From JARROD01 sp037384225 (GTDB lineage Bacteria; Pseudomonadota; Gammaproteobacteria; Pseudomonadales; Cellvibrionaceae), in assembly GCA_037384225.1 (NCBI GenBank), contig JARROD010000073.1:1-46034 (forward strand): a DNA stretch of 46,034 bases, given 5' to 3'. The notes under the pieces were generated by a model. The model had not been told where the DNA came from, did not search any database, and worked only from the letters and a program-made list of their open reading frames with translations. Position numbers and translations under genes: made by a program. Positions 1-8,103 of this stretch are shown piece by piece. The first letter of the stretch is position 1. The number at the start of each line of letters is the position of its first letter.

Positions 1-44
1 TTGCGAAAACTTGACGTAGGCCCACTATGCCGGCGTTTTCGCAA
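1..44. repeat. 10-bp perfect inverted repeat at the window edge
   Basis: TTGCGAAAAC at 1-10 is mirrored by GTTTTCGCAA at 35-44 around a 24-nt loop. It may be a stem-loop, a transposon-end remnant or part of an element cut by the window edge. A second hairpin follows, with CCCCTTT at 69-75 and AAAGGGG at 87-93. The whole stretch 1-386 has no credible gene and holds only repeats and probable regulatory DNA for the next operon. Confidence 0.5.
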
Positions 45-93
45 CGACACCAGACGGGCGCCTCGAAACCCCTTTTTATTACTGATAAAGGGG

Positions 94-115
94 CCGGAAG
101 TTATTTCGTGCACGT
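94..115 (+). repeat. Dispersed repeat R1, copy 1
   Basis: The segment CCGGAAGTTATTTCGTGCAC plus GT matches positions 29865-29886 at 21 of 22 bases. Both copies are intergenic. In both places a copy of the 30-bp R2 motif lies downstream (about 100 bp here, about 425 bp there), so R1 and R2 may belong to one composite repeat. Function unknown. Confidence 0.55.
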
Positions 116-214
116 CCCTAAAAACTTTTCATTTTTTTGAATAAAGTTTTGTGCTATTGCAAATGGAGTGGCTTCCCCTAGACTAAATCCAGGTAAAGCA
201 CTTGTATCCGTCAC

Positions 215-244
215 TATACCTAAATATCAAACGCTCTGGGTACA
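215..244 (+). repeat. 30-bp motif R2, copy A
   Basis: It starts TATACCTAAATATCAAACGC and ends TCTGGGTACA. The same motif occurs at 30311-30340, 37371-37400 (reverse), 37406-37435 and 42196-42225. The outer arms TATACC and GGGTATA are inverted repeats and the core is TCAAACGCTTTG. Here it lies about 140 bp upstream of the GTP cyclohydrolase-led operon, so it could be an operator or a miniature repeat. Confidence 0.6.
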
Positions 245-280
245 TCCATCTAATGATCTTATCTTGAATTATTCAGGGAG

Positions 281-326
281 CCACAGCCTGTTTTGTTGAT
301 TGGTAGCTATGGAAAACAGGGTGTGG
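281..326. promoter_or_regulatory. 14-bp inverted repeat upstream of the first operon
   Basis: CCACAGCCTGTTTT (281-294) pairs with AAAACAGGGTGTGG (313-326), with 13 of 14 positions matching and an 18-nt loop. It ends 60 bp before the ATG at 387 and could be an operator or a 5'-leader hairpin. I looked for FMN riboswitch features because the next gene is RibA-like and did not recognise any. Confidence 0.5.
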
Positions 327-386
327 TTGCGGCAGGCGATTTCTACAAATAGCGATAATAAATAAGCGCATAGAAAAAGGGAGTTA

Positions 387-1616
387 ATGGAATTGCGGTC
401 AGAAACTACTAGTATTCACACGGCGAAGGAGCACTTGCGGCAGGGGCGTATTGTCGTATTTATTAAAAATTTCAACCCCCATTTGCAAGCGTATTTTATT
501 CAATCGGCACAGCACGTCAGCGATGAAAGTCTGGGTTTCCTGCTCGGCAGGGGAAGCGGCAAACTCATTGCGGCTCTGCCGCCAGACCACATTCATATTT
601 TAGATTCCAATGTGGAAATTCACTCTGCAGAGTATGTCGAGAATCAAGAGTGCAAAGATGTTGAGCGTGGATTAATACTCAATCAGATCGGTCCGGAGCC
701 GTTGGCGGAAATAATTAATGCCATACACTATTCCGCTGAAAAGGCAATTCAATTGTCCGCTGTCGAGGGTGTCGATATTGTTCGCACCCGGTTAGGGGGT
801 GTTTTTGCTTCGGCGACGGCGGTGGATGGTGCGGCAGATTTATGTCGATTATCAGAACTGGGCGCCTGTTGTGTACTGGCGCCGATTCAATGCCGCCGGG
901 AAGGTTTCAGCGCTGAATACTTCCGGGAAATTGCCCGTGAATACGGCTTGGCCTGTATAGATTTTACGGAGTTGCTCAGATTTCGACGCAGTCGGGCAGG
1001 ACTGCAAAAGGCGGGTTGCTCTGTGCGTATGCCCACCGACTCGGGCATCTTTTCGATGCAGTTATTTGAAGATCCCTGCACCGGCGATTATCACGTGGCG
1101 TTGGTGGCCGGGGACATCCGCGGTGATGAACCTGTATTGGTGAGACTTCATTCTGAATGTCTGACCGGAGATGTATTCGGATCGCGCCGTTGCGACTGTG
1201 GTCCACAGTTAAAGCTGGCGCTGGACCAGATCATCACCGCAGGCACTGGAGTTTGTTTATATTTGCGCCAGGAAGGTCGCGGCATAGGGTTGGCCAACAA
1301 ACTGCGGGCTTATTTATTACAGGAACAGGGTTTGGATACGGTGGAAGCCAATCAGTCTTTGGGGTTTCCACCCGATTTACGCGATTATAAAACCGCAGCC
1401 AGAATTTTAACGGAACTGGGTGTCGATCAGGTGCGCTTGATGACGAACAACCCTGAAAAAATTCAGGGCTTAAAGAGTCATGGCATAGACGTTGTAGAAC
1501 AGGTGCCCCACCACATCGATGCGTCTGAGGAAAATGAAAATTATTTGTATACCAAACAAGTGAAGATGGGGCATTTGCTGCCCGATGTACGGGGAGTCCA
1601 GAAGTGCCAGCCCTAA
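387..1616 (+). CDS. GTP cyclohydrolase II with degenerate N-terminal RibB-like domain
   Basis: The C-terminal half (about residues 210-400) is a complete GTP cyclohydrolase II, which opens GTP to the diaminopyrimidine intermediate shared by riboflavin and some azapteridine pathways. Zinc ligands are C258, C269 and C271 in the SECLTGDVFGSRRCDCG stretch. RQEGRG (294-299), DLRDY with the catalytic Arg, and TNNPEK (353-358) are also present. Residues 1-200 resemble a DHBP synthase (RibB) fold but lack the acidic DDEDRENEGD loop and the GHTEA histidine, so that activity is probably lost. GGGAG stands just before the ATG. It heads a one-strand cluster with a WD40 protein, a sulfotransferase and an ABC exporter, so I favour a specialised role over housekeeping RibA. 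It could instead be a divergent RibBA. Confidence 0.85.
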   Translation: MELRSETTSIHTAKEHLRQGRIVVFIKNFNPHLQAYFIQSAQHVSDESLGFLLGRGSGKLIAALPPDHIHILDSNVEIHSAEYVENQECKDVERGLILNQIGPEPLAEIINAIHYSAEKAIQLSAVEGVDIVRTRLGGVFASATAVDGAADLCRLSELGACCVLAPIQCRREGFSAEYFREIAREYGLACIDFTELLRFRRSRAGLQKAGCSVRMPTDSGIFSMQLFEDPCTGDYHVALVAGDIRGDEPVLVRLHSECLTGDVFGSRRCDCGPQLKLALDQIITAGTGVCLYLRQEGRGIGLANKLRAYLLQEQGLDTVEANQSLGFPPDLRDYKTAARILTELGVDQVRLMTNNPEKIQGLKSHGIDVVEQVPHHIDASEENENYLYTKQVKMGHLLPDVRGVQKCQP

Positions 1617-1667
1617 AGGCCTGCTGAGCAATAACTTCACAGGTGCTAAAACCCGGAGAATTGAAAA

Positions 1668-1970
1668 ATGACAATTGACATTAAAAACGATCAAGCGGTA
1701 TTTAATGCGTCCAATGGTTCCACCCATGTCACCAATTTGATTAAGCTTATTGCGGAAAAAACCATTACCCCCGGCGCCAGTCTGTTGGCCGATGGCAAGG
1801 TAGTGGCCGGTTGTACCCACGCTGTGTTGGGTACGGCTGCAAAAGGCGTGTTTGGCATTCCCGGGCTTATTCTGCTGGCCGCCAACTCGTTTTCCAAATC
1901 CGTTAGCAACAAGCATCTGCACCAACACTTGGTGTGTACGGCTTTGGGTACAAAAAAACTGGAAAAATAG
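1668..1970 (+). CDS. Small Gly/Ala-rich protein of unknown function
   Basis: This is a 100-residue protein starting 51 bp after the cyclohydrolase gene, with GGAGA upstream of the ATG. The first 35 residues are polar. Residues about 36-72 are Gly/Ala-rich and hydrophobic (GTAAKGVFGIPGLILLAANS), consistent with one membrane-active helix. The tail is basic with several histidines (NKHLHQHL). There are cysteines at 49 and 89. I do not firmly recognise the family. Its place inside the operon argues for a real gene. It could be a small membrane partner of the exporter or WD40 protein, or a peptide precursor. There is no direct sign of a cleavage motif. Confidence 0.7.
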   Translation: MTIDIKNDQAVFNASNGSTHVTNLIKLIAEKTITPGASLLADGKVVAGCTHAVLGTAAKGVFGIPGLILLAANSFSKSVSNKHLHQHLVCTALGTKKLEK

Positions 1971-2010
1971 AACACTGAAATTCAATCAATTACTGAAAAG
2001 GAGATATGAT

Positions 2011-4134
2011 ATGCCACCCCTTATTGCCGTCGTCGGATTGTTCTCCCTGGGCTTTGCCTGTGCCAAGTGCTCTCCTTCAGGCATGTTTAAAAATGTTGCC
2101 AAAAAAACCATGGAGGCGGGCGCTCAGGTCGCTGGAGGCGTTAAATCATTTACCAGTGGTGTGACAGAAGATATAGAGGATGCCCAGGCGGAGAAACGCA
2201 CAACCAATAATTGGCTCTATTATTTGACGGGGACAATCACCGTGGGCTTAGCTCAGCAATTAAAACCATTGGCGCCGGGCTCCGACGTCGCGGGGGAACA
2301 CGTTTTAACAACTCATCGGGGGCCGGTAACCGGGGTTGCCATGGTCCCCAATTCCAGTGTTGTATTGACATCCGGCTACGACAGCGCTATCGGTTGGTTT
2401 GACCTGGAAACCGGGCAAAGCCATTTGCTGGGCTACCACCACCATCTGGTCAATTCCATTTCTGTGAATGCTTCGGGTACTCGTGCAGCGTCCTGCTCTT
2501 CCGATTATTCCATAGTGATCTGGGATCTGCAGAAACAGTTGGCTGAAAAGGTACTGCTCGGGCACAGTGACGATGTGGAAGCCTTTATATTTGTGAACGA
2601 CGGCGTTGGAGTTTCCGCTTCTCGCGATCACCGGATCCTGGTATGGAACCTGGATACCGGGGCGATTATGTGCATTTTACAGGGGCATGAAAAAGATGTG
2701 TTGGCGCTGGCTCACGACGCACAGCGGCTGTACTCCTCCGGCGATGATATGACCTTGAGGGTGTGGGACCTCGAGTCCGGGGAATTGCTCAATACCTGGG
2801 GGCCTTTTGACACTGAAACGGATACCTGTTCCATCAGTCCGGGTTTTCAGCGCGCGGTGCTGGGTTGTGATGACGGGTATATCCGTATTTTCGACACAGC
2901 CGGAGGCGAATTGATCAAGGAGATTAAGGCTCACAGTTCGGGTATTAAAAAAGTGTCTGTTGCGCCACCGGGTTGTGTCAACAGCGGTGACATACTGTCG
3001 GCCGCCTATGATCAGCAGTTGATTGTCTGGGACGCCCATACGCTGAAAGAAAAAGCGCGGTTGGAACACTCGCCCACGACCTGGGAGCGCTCCCTGGCCT
3101 GGTCTCCCGACGGGAACCTGATTTTATCCGGCACCTTTAGCGGTACGGTACAAGCCTGGAGTGTTAAAAGCGGTCGCTTAATCAAAGAAGTCGGTGGTAA
3201 TAAAAAAACGGGTAATGCCTGCTTTAACGACATTTGTAGTACCGGCACAGCGGCATTTGCGACCGTCAGTGACGACGGCCGCGTGCGCTTAGGACATCTC
3301 AGCGCCGACAGTGCGCGCTGGCAGGCGGTAGAAGCGCCCGCGGACGCCATATTGATGAACGCCATTACCGCGGATCCGGAGCGCAATTATATTTTCGCGG
3401 GCGCTCACAATCATTGTCTGCAGATTTTCCTCAAGCGGGATTGCGGGCTGCACCACCAAATGGAAATCAATCTGCAACAGGGGCCTATTAATACACTTCG
3501 GGTCAGCCGGGCGCAGCCCTTTTGCGGCGAATTATTTGTCGGTTGTTACAGTGGTAATATTGTCAGGGTCGATACCCGCTTTCAGGTGAAAGGTCACCTC
3601 GCGATCCACGAAGGTGCGGTGAAGTCGTTGCGCCTGCACCCCGATTTTTCTCTTGGAATCAGTTGTGGCGCTGACGGCATTTTACGGTCCTGGAACTATG
3701 GCGGTGAAATTGTGCAGCAGTTTATGGGGCACCGCGCAATCATCAACGACCTTGACTTCAGCCCAGATGGCAAAACATTAGCCAGTGTGGGCAGAGACTT
3801 TACTTTAAATATTTTCGAACTCGATTCAGGTAAACTGCTGGCATCCTATGGACTGGGTTCGCGGTCTCTGAAATCCGTGTGTTACTGGGATGAACGACGG
3901 GTGTTCATTGGGGACTATTGGGGTACCTTACTCTGTCTGGATATGAACACTGGCAAGGTCGACAAAGTGACAATTGCCCACAATGGCCTCAGTGCCCTGA
4001 CGCGACTGGGGGATCAGTTGTTGGCGTGCTCCTACGACGGCTGCGTTTATCTGGTCTGCCCGGAACAGTTGCAAGTTAAAAACCATTTGCGGGCGATGCA
4101 ACAGCACCCTTATTTACAGCTGGTCGCTGCGTGA
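2011..4134 (+). CDS. Membrane-anchored double WD40 beta-propeller protein
   Basis: The 707-residue product starts at the ATG at 2011, which has AAAAGGAGAT before it; the open frame runs further upstream but overlaps the previous gene. Residues 3-20 are hydrophobic and end in a Cys pair (CAKC), consistent with an anchor. About 60 polar residues follow, then about 14 WD-type units ending in IVIWDL, ILVWNL, LRVWDL, LIVWDA, LRSWNY and similar. Fourteen units fit two seven-bladed propellers, a scaffold without enzymatic motifs. The stop overlaps the next start (GTGA), implying coupled translation with the sulfotransferase. A WD-repeat protein also accompanies GTP cyclohydrolase II in toxoflavin clusters (toxC with toxB, from memory). 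That similarity is of gene content, not shown homology. Confidence 0.85.
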   Translation: MPPLIAVVGLFSLGFACAKCSPSGMFKNVAKKTMEAGAQVAGGVKSFTSGVTEDIEDAQAEKRTTNNWLYYLTGTITVGLAQQLKPLAPGSDVAGEHVLTTHRGPVTGVAMVPNSSVVLTSGYDSAIGWFDLETGQSHLLGYHHHLVNSISVNASGTRAASCSSDYSIVIWDLQKQLAEKVLLGHSDDVEAFIFVNDGVGVSASRDHRILVWNLDTGAIMCILQGHEKDVLALAHDAQRLYSSGDDMTLRVWDLESGELLNTWGPFDTETDTCSISPGFQRAVLGCDDGYIRIFDTAGGELIKEIKAHSSGIKKVSVAPPGCVNSGDILSAAYDQQLIVWDAHTLKEKARLEHSPTTWERSLAWSPDGNLILSGTFSGTVQAWSVKSGRLIKEVGGNKKTGNACFNDICSTGTAAFATVSDDGRVRLGHLSADSARWQAVEAPADAILMNAITADPERNYIFAGAHNHCLQIFLKRDCGLHHQMEINLQQGPINTLRVSRAQPFCGELFVGCYSGNIVRVDTRFQVKGHLAIHEGAVKSLRLHPDFSLGISCGADGILRSWNYGGEIVQQFMGHRAIINDLDFSPDGKTLASVGRDFTLNIFELDSGKLLASYGLGSRSLKSVCYWDERRVFIGDYWGTLLCLDMNTGKVDKVTIAHNGLSALTRLGDQLLACSYDGCVYLVCPEQLQVKNHLRAMQQHPYLQLVAA

Positions 4135-4865
4135 TCAGATTTGTAATAATTACTGCCCCTCGCACGGGCAGTAATTATTTATGCTCGTTGCTCAATTCCC
4201 ACCCGTTAATTCTCTGCCATCATGAAATTTTTAATCCAAAAGGCATTCATTACGCTATCGATCACCGCGAGGGTCAGATAGATCTGGGAACCCTGCAGGA
4301 GCGAGCCATGAATCCCGCTGCTTTTGTTCAGAGGGTATGGGATACTTCCCTCCATTACCGGTATGTGGGGTTTAAGCTGGGCTGGAGACAACCCGAGGCG
4401 GCTTTTGAATCTATTTATGCAGACCCTCAAGTCAAGGTAATACTGTTGTCCAGGCGCAACCGGTTAAAAATGTACGTTTCTGAACAGGTCGCTCTGGCCG
4501 AGGGGCGCTGGACTCACTACCATGTGCCTACAGCTCAACTGCCGCCGATTAAAGTTGAGATCGATGTCGAACATTTTTTTGAGTACACGAATACTATTGA
4601 CGAATTCTTCCAGGGGGTGATTCAGCGTTTGCAGGGCCGTGGTCGAGGATATAAAACACTATTCTATGAGGATTTGTTTAGTGTTGAGACTGAAGCTGAA
4701 ATACTGGACTTTTTAGGGCTTCAACAGCTGTCACAACCGCTGCAGGCGGCGTCCGTTAAAAGAAATCCCAACAACCTTCGCCAAATAGTGACTAATTTCG
4801 AGCAGCTTGAACGGGAGCTGGCCTGCTCCCGGTATGCAAGCGAATTAACGGATCGGGGCTTATGA
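4131..4865 (+). CDS. PAPS-dependent sulfotransferase family protein
   Basis: The product is 244 residues. TAPRTGSNYLCSLLNSHP near the N-terminus is the 5'-phosphosulfate loop of sulfotransferases, and VILLSRRNRLKMYVSEQ about 100 residues later matches the 3'-phosphate-binding Arg/Ser region. The length and motif spacing fit the Stf0-like or general bacterial sulfotransferase group, which moves sulfate from PAPS to a hydroxyl or amine. The GTG start overlaps the WD40 stop and its own stop overlaps the ABC transporter start (ATGA), so all three are likely made together. The acceptor may be a small molecule built in this cluster and exported by the next gene. That is inference. Confidence 0.8.
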   Translation: MIRFVIITAPRTGSNYLCSLLNSHPLILCHHEIFNPKGIHYAIDHREGQIDLGTLQERAMNPAAFVQRVWDTSLHYRYVGFKLGWRQPEAAFESIYADPQVKVILLSRRNRLKMYVSEQVALAEGRWTHYHVPTAQLPPIKVEIDVEHFFEYTNTIDEFFQGVIQRLQGRGRGYKTLFYEDLFSVETEAEILDFLGLQQLSQPLQAASVKRNPNNLRQIVTNFEQLERELACSRYASELTDRGL

Positions 4866-7174
4866 ATGAGATTGTCTATGTAGCCGACTATAGGGAAGGC
4901 AGGGGAAAAAGTCTGCCGCAGGCGCAGCCGGTATTTGAACCGTCGCCATTTTCCGAACACAATGATGACATCGAGATGTCCATTCGTTCAGCCATTCCCG
5001 GGCGCATTCGCTGGCAAATACCCTGTTTAAACAACCGGCCCGACCTCGCCCCCAATGTTGAAGAGACTATTTGCTCACACGCGTTGATCGAAAGCGCAAC
5101 GGTTAATCCCCTGACTGGCAGGGTGCTGGTTTTGTTCAACCCATCATTCGTACTGGCAGATATGCGGGACTGGCTGGCGGGGGCAATTCAAGCCGCGATC
5201 GCTGTCTGTGAGAGTAATGGGGGTGAAGCGGACGCCTGGCCGCGAGAGCGTCTCGAAGACACGGCGGCGATCGGAATCGGCGCTGTGGCTTTCGGCGCGC
5301 TTACGCTGGTCAGTGGTGGAGGTGTTGTTCTGGCCTCAGGACTTATCGGTGCCGGCACCTTGATGACAGGTGCTTGTATGCAACAGAGTAGAGCCTCCCA
5401 GCCTGTAACTGAATGCGGTGAAAGCGATTCGGGTGTGTTCGACAAATTGAAACCCTATCTGACAGGTTTCAAAGGGCGTTTAATACTTGCCGGCGGCCTT
5501 GGCGTGGTCGGTGTTATCTTCGGTTTGGCCCGATTTTTATTTATCGGGCTGGCCATTGATAAAGTATTGCGGCTTCCGGTCGCGGTGCGGGCGGCAGGGA
5601 GTTTGTCCGGATTATTGACGCCGGTGCTTATGTACGGACTTCTGTCTATGTTGATGACCGCTGTACAGGGATGGTTTATGTATAAGGGGCAGTCCATGAC
5701 CATTGGGGTGGCCCAGGATATTCAACACGCGTTAAGGCAACGGGCATACCAGCACATTCAGCAGGTTCCGATGCACTATTTCAGCGATCACGATAGATTG
5801 CACATTGCCCATATCTTGAGTGAAGATATCAATCAAATTGAACATATTTTTTTCGCCTGCTGGGAAGTCATTCAGCTGGGTACGGCGGTGCTAGCACTGG
5901 CGCTGATGTTCGCGCTCTTGCTCTCGCCTCTTTGGGCATTTGCCATTGTATTGTCGATTCCCCTTTTGATGCTGGGCTCTCTGAGCTTGAACAAAAAAGC
6001 CGATCCGATATTTAAATCGATAAACACTCATAACAGTTTATTGCGGGGGCTATTGGTCGAGAGCCTCGACGGCATTGATACCATAAAAAGTTATACCGCC
6101 GAGCAGGAACAGTTGCAACGGTTGCAGCGGCACAGTCTTTCCTTTTTAAAGGAAAAGGAGCGGGCCACGGCACTGACATCGGCCTATAGACCCATTTTTG
6201 AAGTGATCGTCATGGGGGCGACAGTCATGACGCTAATGGCCAGCTCAGCGGCGGTGCTGGAGGGAATGAGTGTTGGAGTCTTTTTCTTATTGATAATGGC
6301 AGTGCGGCAGTTGTTCTGGCCGCTGACTCAGTTTGGGCGAGTTTTTGAAATGGGGCAGGGTGGCTGGAATTCCTGCTCTCGCGTGTTTGAGTTAATGGAG
6401 GCGCCGATTGAAAACAAAGATGCAGGTAAAGCGCTTGCTAAAGAGCAGGCCCGTGGCGAAATTCTCATCAGAAATATTAATTTTGGTTACCGACCCGACA
6501 CACCTGTTTTAAAAAATATTTCTCTTACTTTTAAAAGGGGTAAGACCACGGCCATTGTCGGACCCACCGGTTGTGGCAAATCCACCTTGATTAAATTGCT
6601 TTTGCGCCTCTATGACGCTGACGGTGGAGACATTTTTCTGGATGGTGAAAGCTTTAGCGAACTGCGAATTTCTGATGTGCGGGAATCTGTGGCATTTGTG
6701 TCCCAGGATTCCTTCTTTTTTAATGGCAGCGTGGTGGAAAACATCGCTTTGGGAAGTGGCGACGCCAGCGGGGAAGCGGTGGAAAGGGCGGTGGATATCG
6801 CCTGTGCCCGGGACTTCGTGCAACATTTGCCGGGGAAATTGGATGAAAATATCGGGGAGCGGGGGCTGAAACTCTCGGGAGGACAACGGCAACGGCTGAG
6901 TATTGCCCGGGCTATCCTTAAAGATTCTCCCGTATTAGTCTTGGATGAGGCGACCTCCAGTGTGGACAACAGTACCCAGGCTCGCATTCAACAGCAGCTT
7001 ATTGAAAACCAGATGGGGAAAACGCTGATCGTCATCGCCCACCGGCTGTCGACCGTTGTCAACGCCGATAATATTTATGTATTGAAAGCGGGAGAGGTGG
7101 TGCAGGAAGGCAATCATCAGGCTTTATTGCAGCAGGAAGGTTTGTATAGGCATTTATGGTATTCTCAAGTTTGA
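4862..7174 (+). CDS. ABC exporter with N-terminal HMA-like domain
   Basis: This is a 770-residue half-transporter with its own membrane and ATPase domains. Residues about 38-118 (IRSAIPGRIRW...VNPLTGRVLVLFNP) match the HMA_2-type ferredoxin-like fold but lack a CxxC metal site. A hydrophobic hairpin follows at about 137-165, then the exporter membrane domain (about 205-500). The ATPase has Walker A GPTGCGKST (about 566), signature LSGGQRQR (about 670), Walker B VLVLDEATS (about 692) and H-loop IVIAHRLS (about 727). No C39 peptidase domain is present, so leader cleavage by this protein is unlikely. It probably exports a product of the cluster, or a metal complex. The substrate is unknown. Confidence 0.87.
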   Translation: MNEIVYVADYREGRGKSLPQAQPVFEPSPFSEHNDDIEMSIRSAIPGRIRWQIPCLNNRPDLAPNVEETICSHALIESATVNPLTGRVLVLFNPSFVLADMRDWLAGAIQAAIAVCESNGGEADAWPRERLEDTAAIGIGAVAFGALTLVSGGGVVLASGLIGAGTLMTGACMQQSRASQPVTECGESDSGVFDKLKPYLTGFKGRLILAGGLGVVGVIFGLARFLFIGLAIDKVLRLPVAVRAAGSLSGLLTPVLMYGLLSMLMTAVQGWFMYKGQSMTIGVAQDIQHALRQRAYQHIQQVPMHYFSDHDRLHIAHILSEDINQIEHIFFACWEVIQLGTAVLALALMFALLLSPLWAFAIVLSIPLLMLGSLSLNKKADPIFKSINTHNSLLRGLLVESLDGIDTIKSYTAEQEQLQRLQRHSLSFLKEKERATALTSAYRPIFEVIVMGATVMTLMASSAAVLEGMSVGVFFLLIMAVRQLFWPLTQFGRVFEMGQGGWNSCSRVFELMEAPIENKDAGKALAKEQARGEILIRNINFGYRPDTPVLKNISLTFKRGKTTAIVGPTGCGKSTLIKLLLRLYDADGGDIFLDGESFSELRISDVRESVAFVSQDSFFFNGSVVENIALGSGDASGEAVERAVDIACARDFVQHLPGKLDENIGERGLKLSGGQRQRLSIARAILKDSPVLVLDEATSSVDNSTQARIQQQLIENQMGKTLIVIAHRLSTVVNADNIYVLKAGEVVQEGNHQALLQQEGLYRHLWYSQV

Positions 7175-7200
7175 TTCTGTATGGTTAATTCAACTGCGGA

Positions 7201-7425
7201 ATGCATATTCAGTTTTTTCATAATACGGGACCGATAGGTTTCGACTGTCTTGGGGCTCAATTTGAGGTCACCATCGAAGATGGCAAGTGTGCTGCACATG
7301 GAAGGCATGAAAATGTTAATTTAATCGACATGTTTGAACAACTGAGTGCGTCTGGTACAGAGGGTCCTGACGATGAGGATTTGTCACCGACCCCTTTTAC
7401 TCTTAAATCAAATACCGCTGTTTGA
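7201..7425 (+). CDS. Small acidic protein, last gene of the cluster
   Basis: A 74-residue ORF 26 bp after the exporter on the same strand. It is acidic toward the C-terminus (GTEGPDDEDLSP), has cysteines at 16 and 30, and shows no clear signal peptide or membrane helix. The ribosome site is weak (GCGGA). I do not recognise a family. Position and spacing suggest the operon's last gene. It may be a regulator, a carrier or a peptide precursor; none of these is supported by a motif. Confidence 0.55.
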   Translation: MHIQFFHNTGPIGFDCLGAQFEVTIEDGKCAAHGRHENVNLIDMFEQLSASGTEGPDDEDLSPTPFTLKSNTAV

Positions 7426-7487
7426 TTCGCGGTTGTTCCCGTGGCATAGTACCTCTTGGATAAGGAATAAACGCCTTACGACAACCG

Positions 7488-7526
7488 TCATGACCACTAT
7501 TCATGACGTCTATTCATGACTACAAG
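7488..7526 (+). repeat. Three tandem 13-bp repeats in a gene leader
   Basis: TCATGACCACTAT (7488), TCATGACGTCTAT (7501) and TCATGACTACAAG (7514) are exact-period repeats carrying the palindrome TCATGA. The last copy runs into the AAGGAC ribosome site of the acetyltransferase gene at 7536. They could be stacked operator sites or a slippage-prone leader. Confidence 0.6.
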
Positions 7527-7535
7527 GACGTACGA

Positions 7536-7970
7536 ATGATGAAGCTACAATACACTCAACCGGACACCCCCATCGACGAATACAGTATTGCCCTCCACGA
7601 TGAATTCGCCGGCTTCGGCAGCGCCAAAAGCACAGAATCCCACACCGCCAAAATTGCCTCCTATGCGACCGGTGAAACGGATGTCATAGTGGCTGGAATA
7701 TTCGGTTATATCGCTTTTAATACACTGTTTATCGATGGTTTGTGGGTCAACGCGCCGCTGCGCAACAACGGCGTTGGCAGCCGACTTCTGCACTTGTTTG
7801 AGGACTTTGCCTATCGGCGGCGGATTACCGGGATTCAGGTTCAAACCACGGATGTGAAGGTGAGTGAGTTTTATCGCCGCAAGGGCTATGTCAATTGCGA
7901 TTGGGGAGCCGGAAACGAAGCCGACGTATACCGGTTGAAAAAATTCGTGACCTTGAAACCTAGTGGATAA
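7536..7970 (+). CDS. GNAT-family N-acetyltransferase
   Basis: I chose the ATG at 7536 because AAGGAC lies 7 bp upstream; an in-frame ATG at 7503 falls inside the 13-bp tandem repeats. The 144-residue product has the GNAT acetyl-CoA motif A region (LWVNAPLRNNGVGSRLLHLF) followed by FYRRKGY near the C-terminus, the usual motif B tyrosine region. It transfers an acetyl group from acetyl-CoA to an unknown amine. It is a single-domain stand-alone gene between the first cluster and serB, with no strong operon link to either. Confidence 0.8.
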   Translation: MMKLQYTQPDTPIDEYSIALHDEFAGFGSAKSTESHTAKIASYATGETDVIVAGIFGYIAFNTLFIDGLWVNAPLRNNGVGSRLLHLFEDFAYRRRITGIQVQTTDVKVSEFYRRKGYVNCDWGAGNEADVYRLKKFVTLKPSG

Positions 7971-8103
7971 GGGTACTGCTTTCAGGAATCACTTCACGGG
8001 GTTCGGTGCGCCGCCGTTTTGTCGTTATAATACCACCCTGGAATCAAATTTCCGGACCTTAAAAGCTCCGGGTATAGTCTGTAAAACAACCAGAGTGGCG
8101 CGA

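Noticed and set aside
215..244. R2 motif as a dif or attC recombination site
   Set aside because: It does not match XerCD arm sequences or attC boxes, and several copies occur without gene cassettes.
245..386. FMN riboswitch before the RibA-like gene
   Set aside because: I searched for the conserved multi-helix core and saw only a simple inverted repeat.
1470..1985. 171-residue minus-strand open frame
   Set aside because: It is antisense to the GTP cyclohydrolase and the next small gene, has no ribosome site and resembles nothing.
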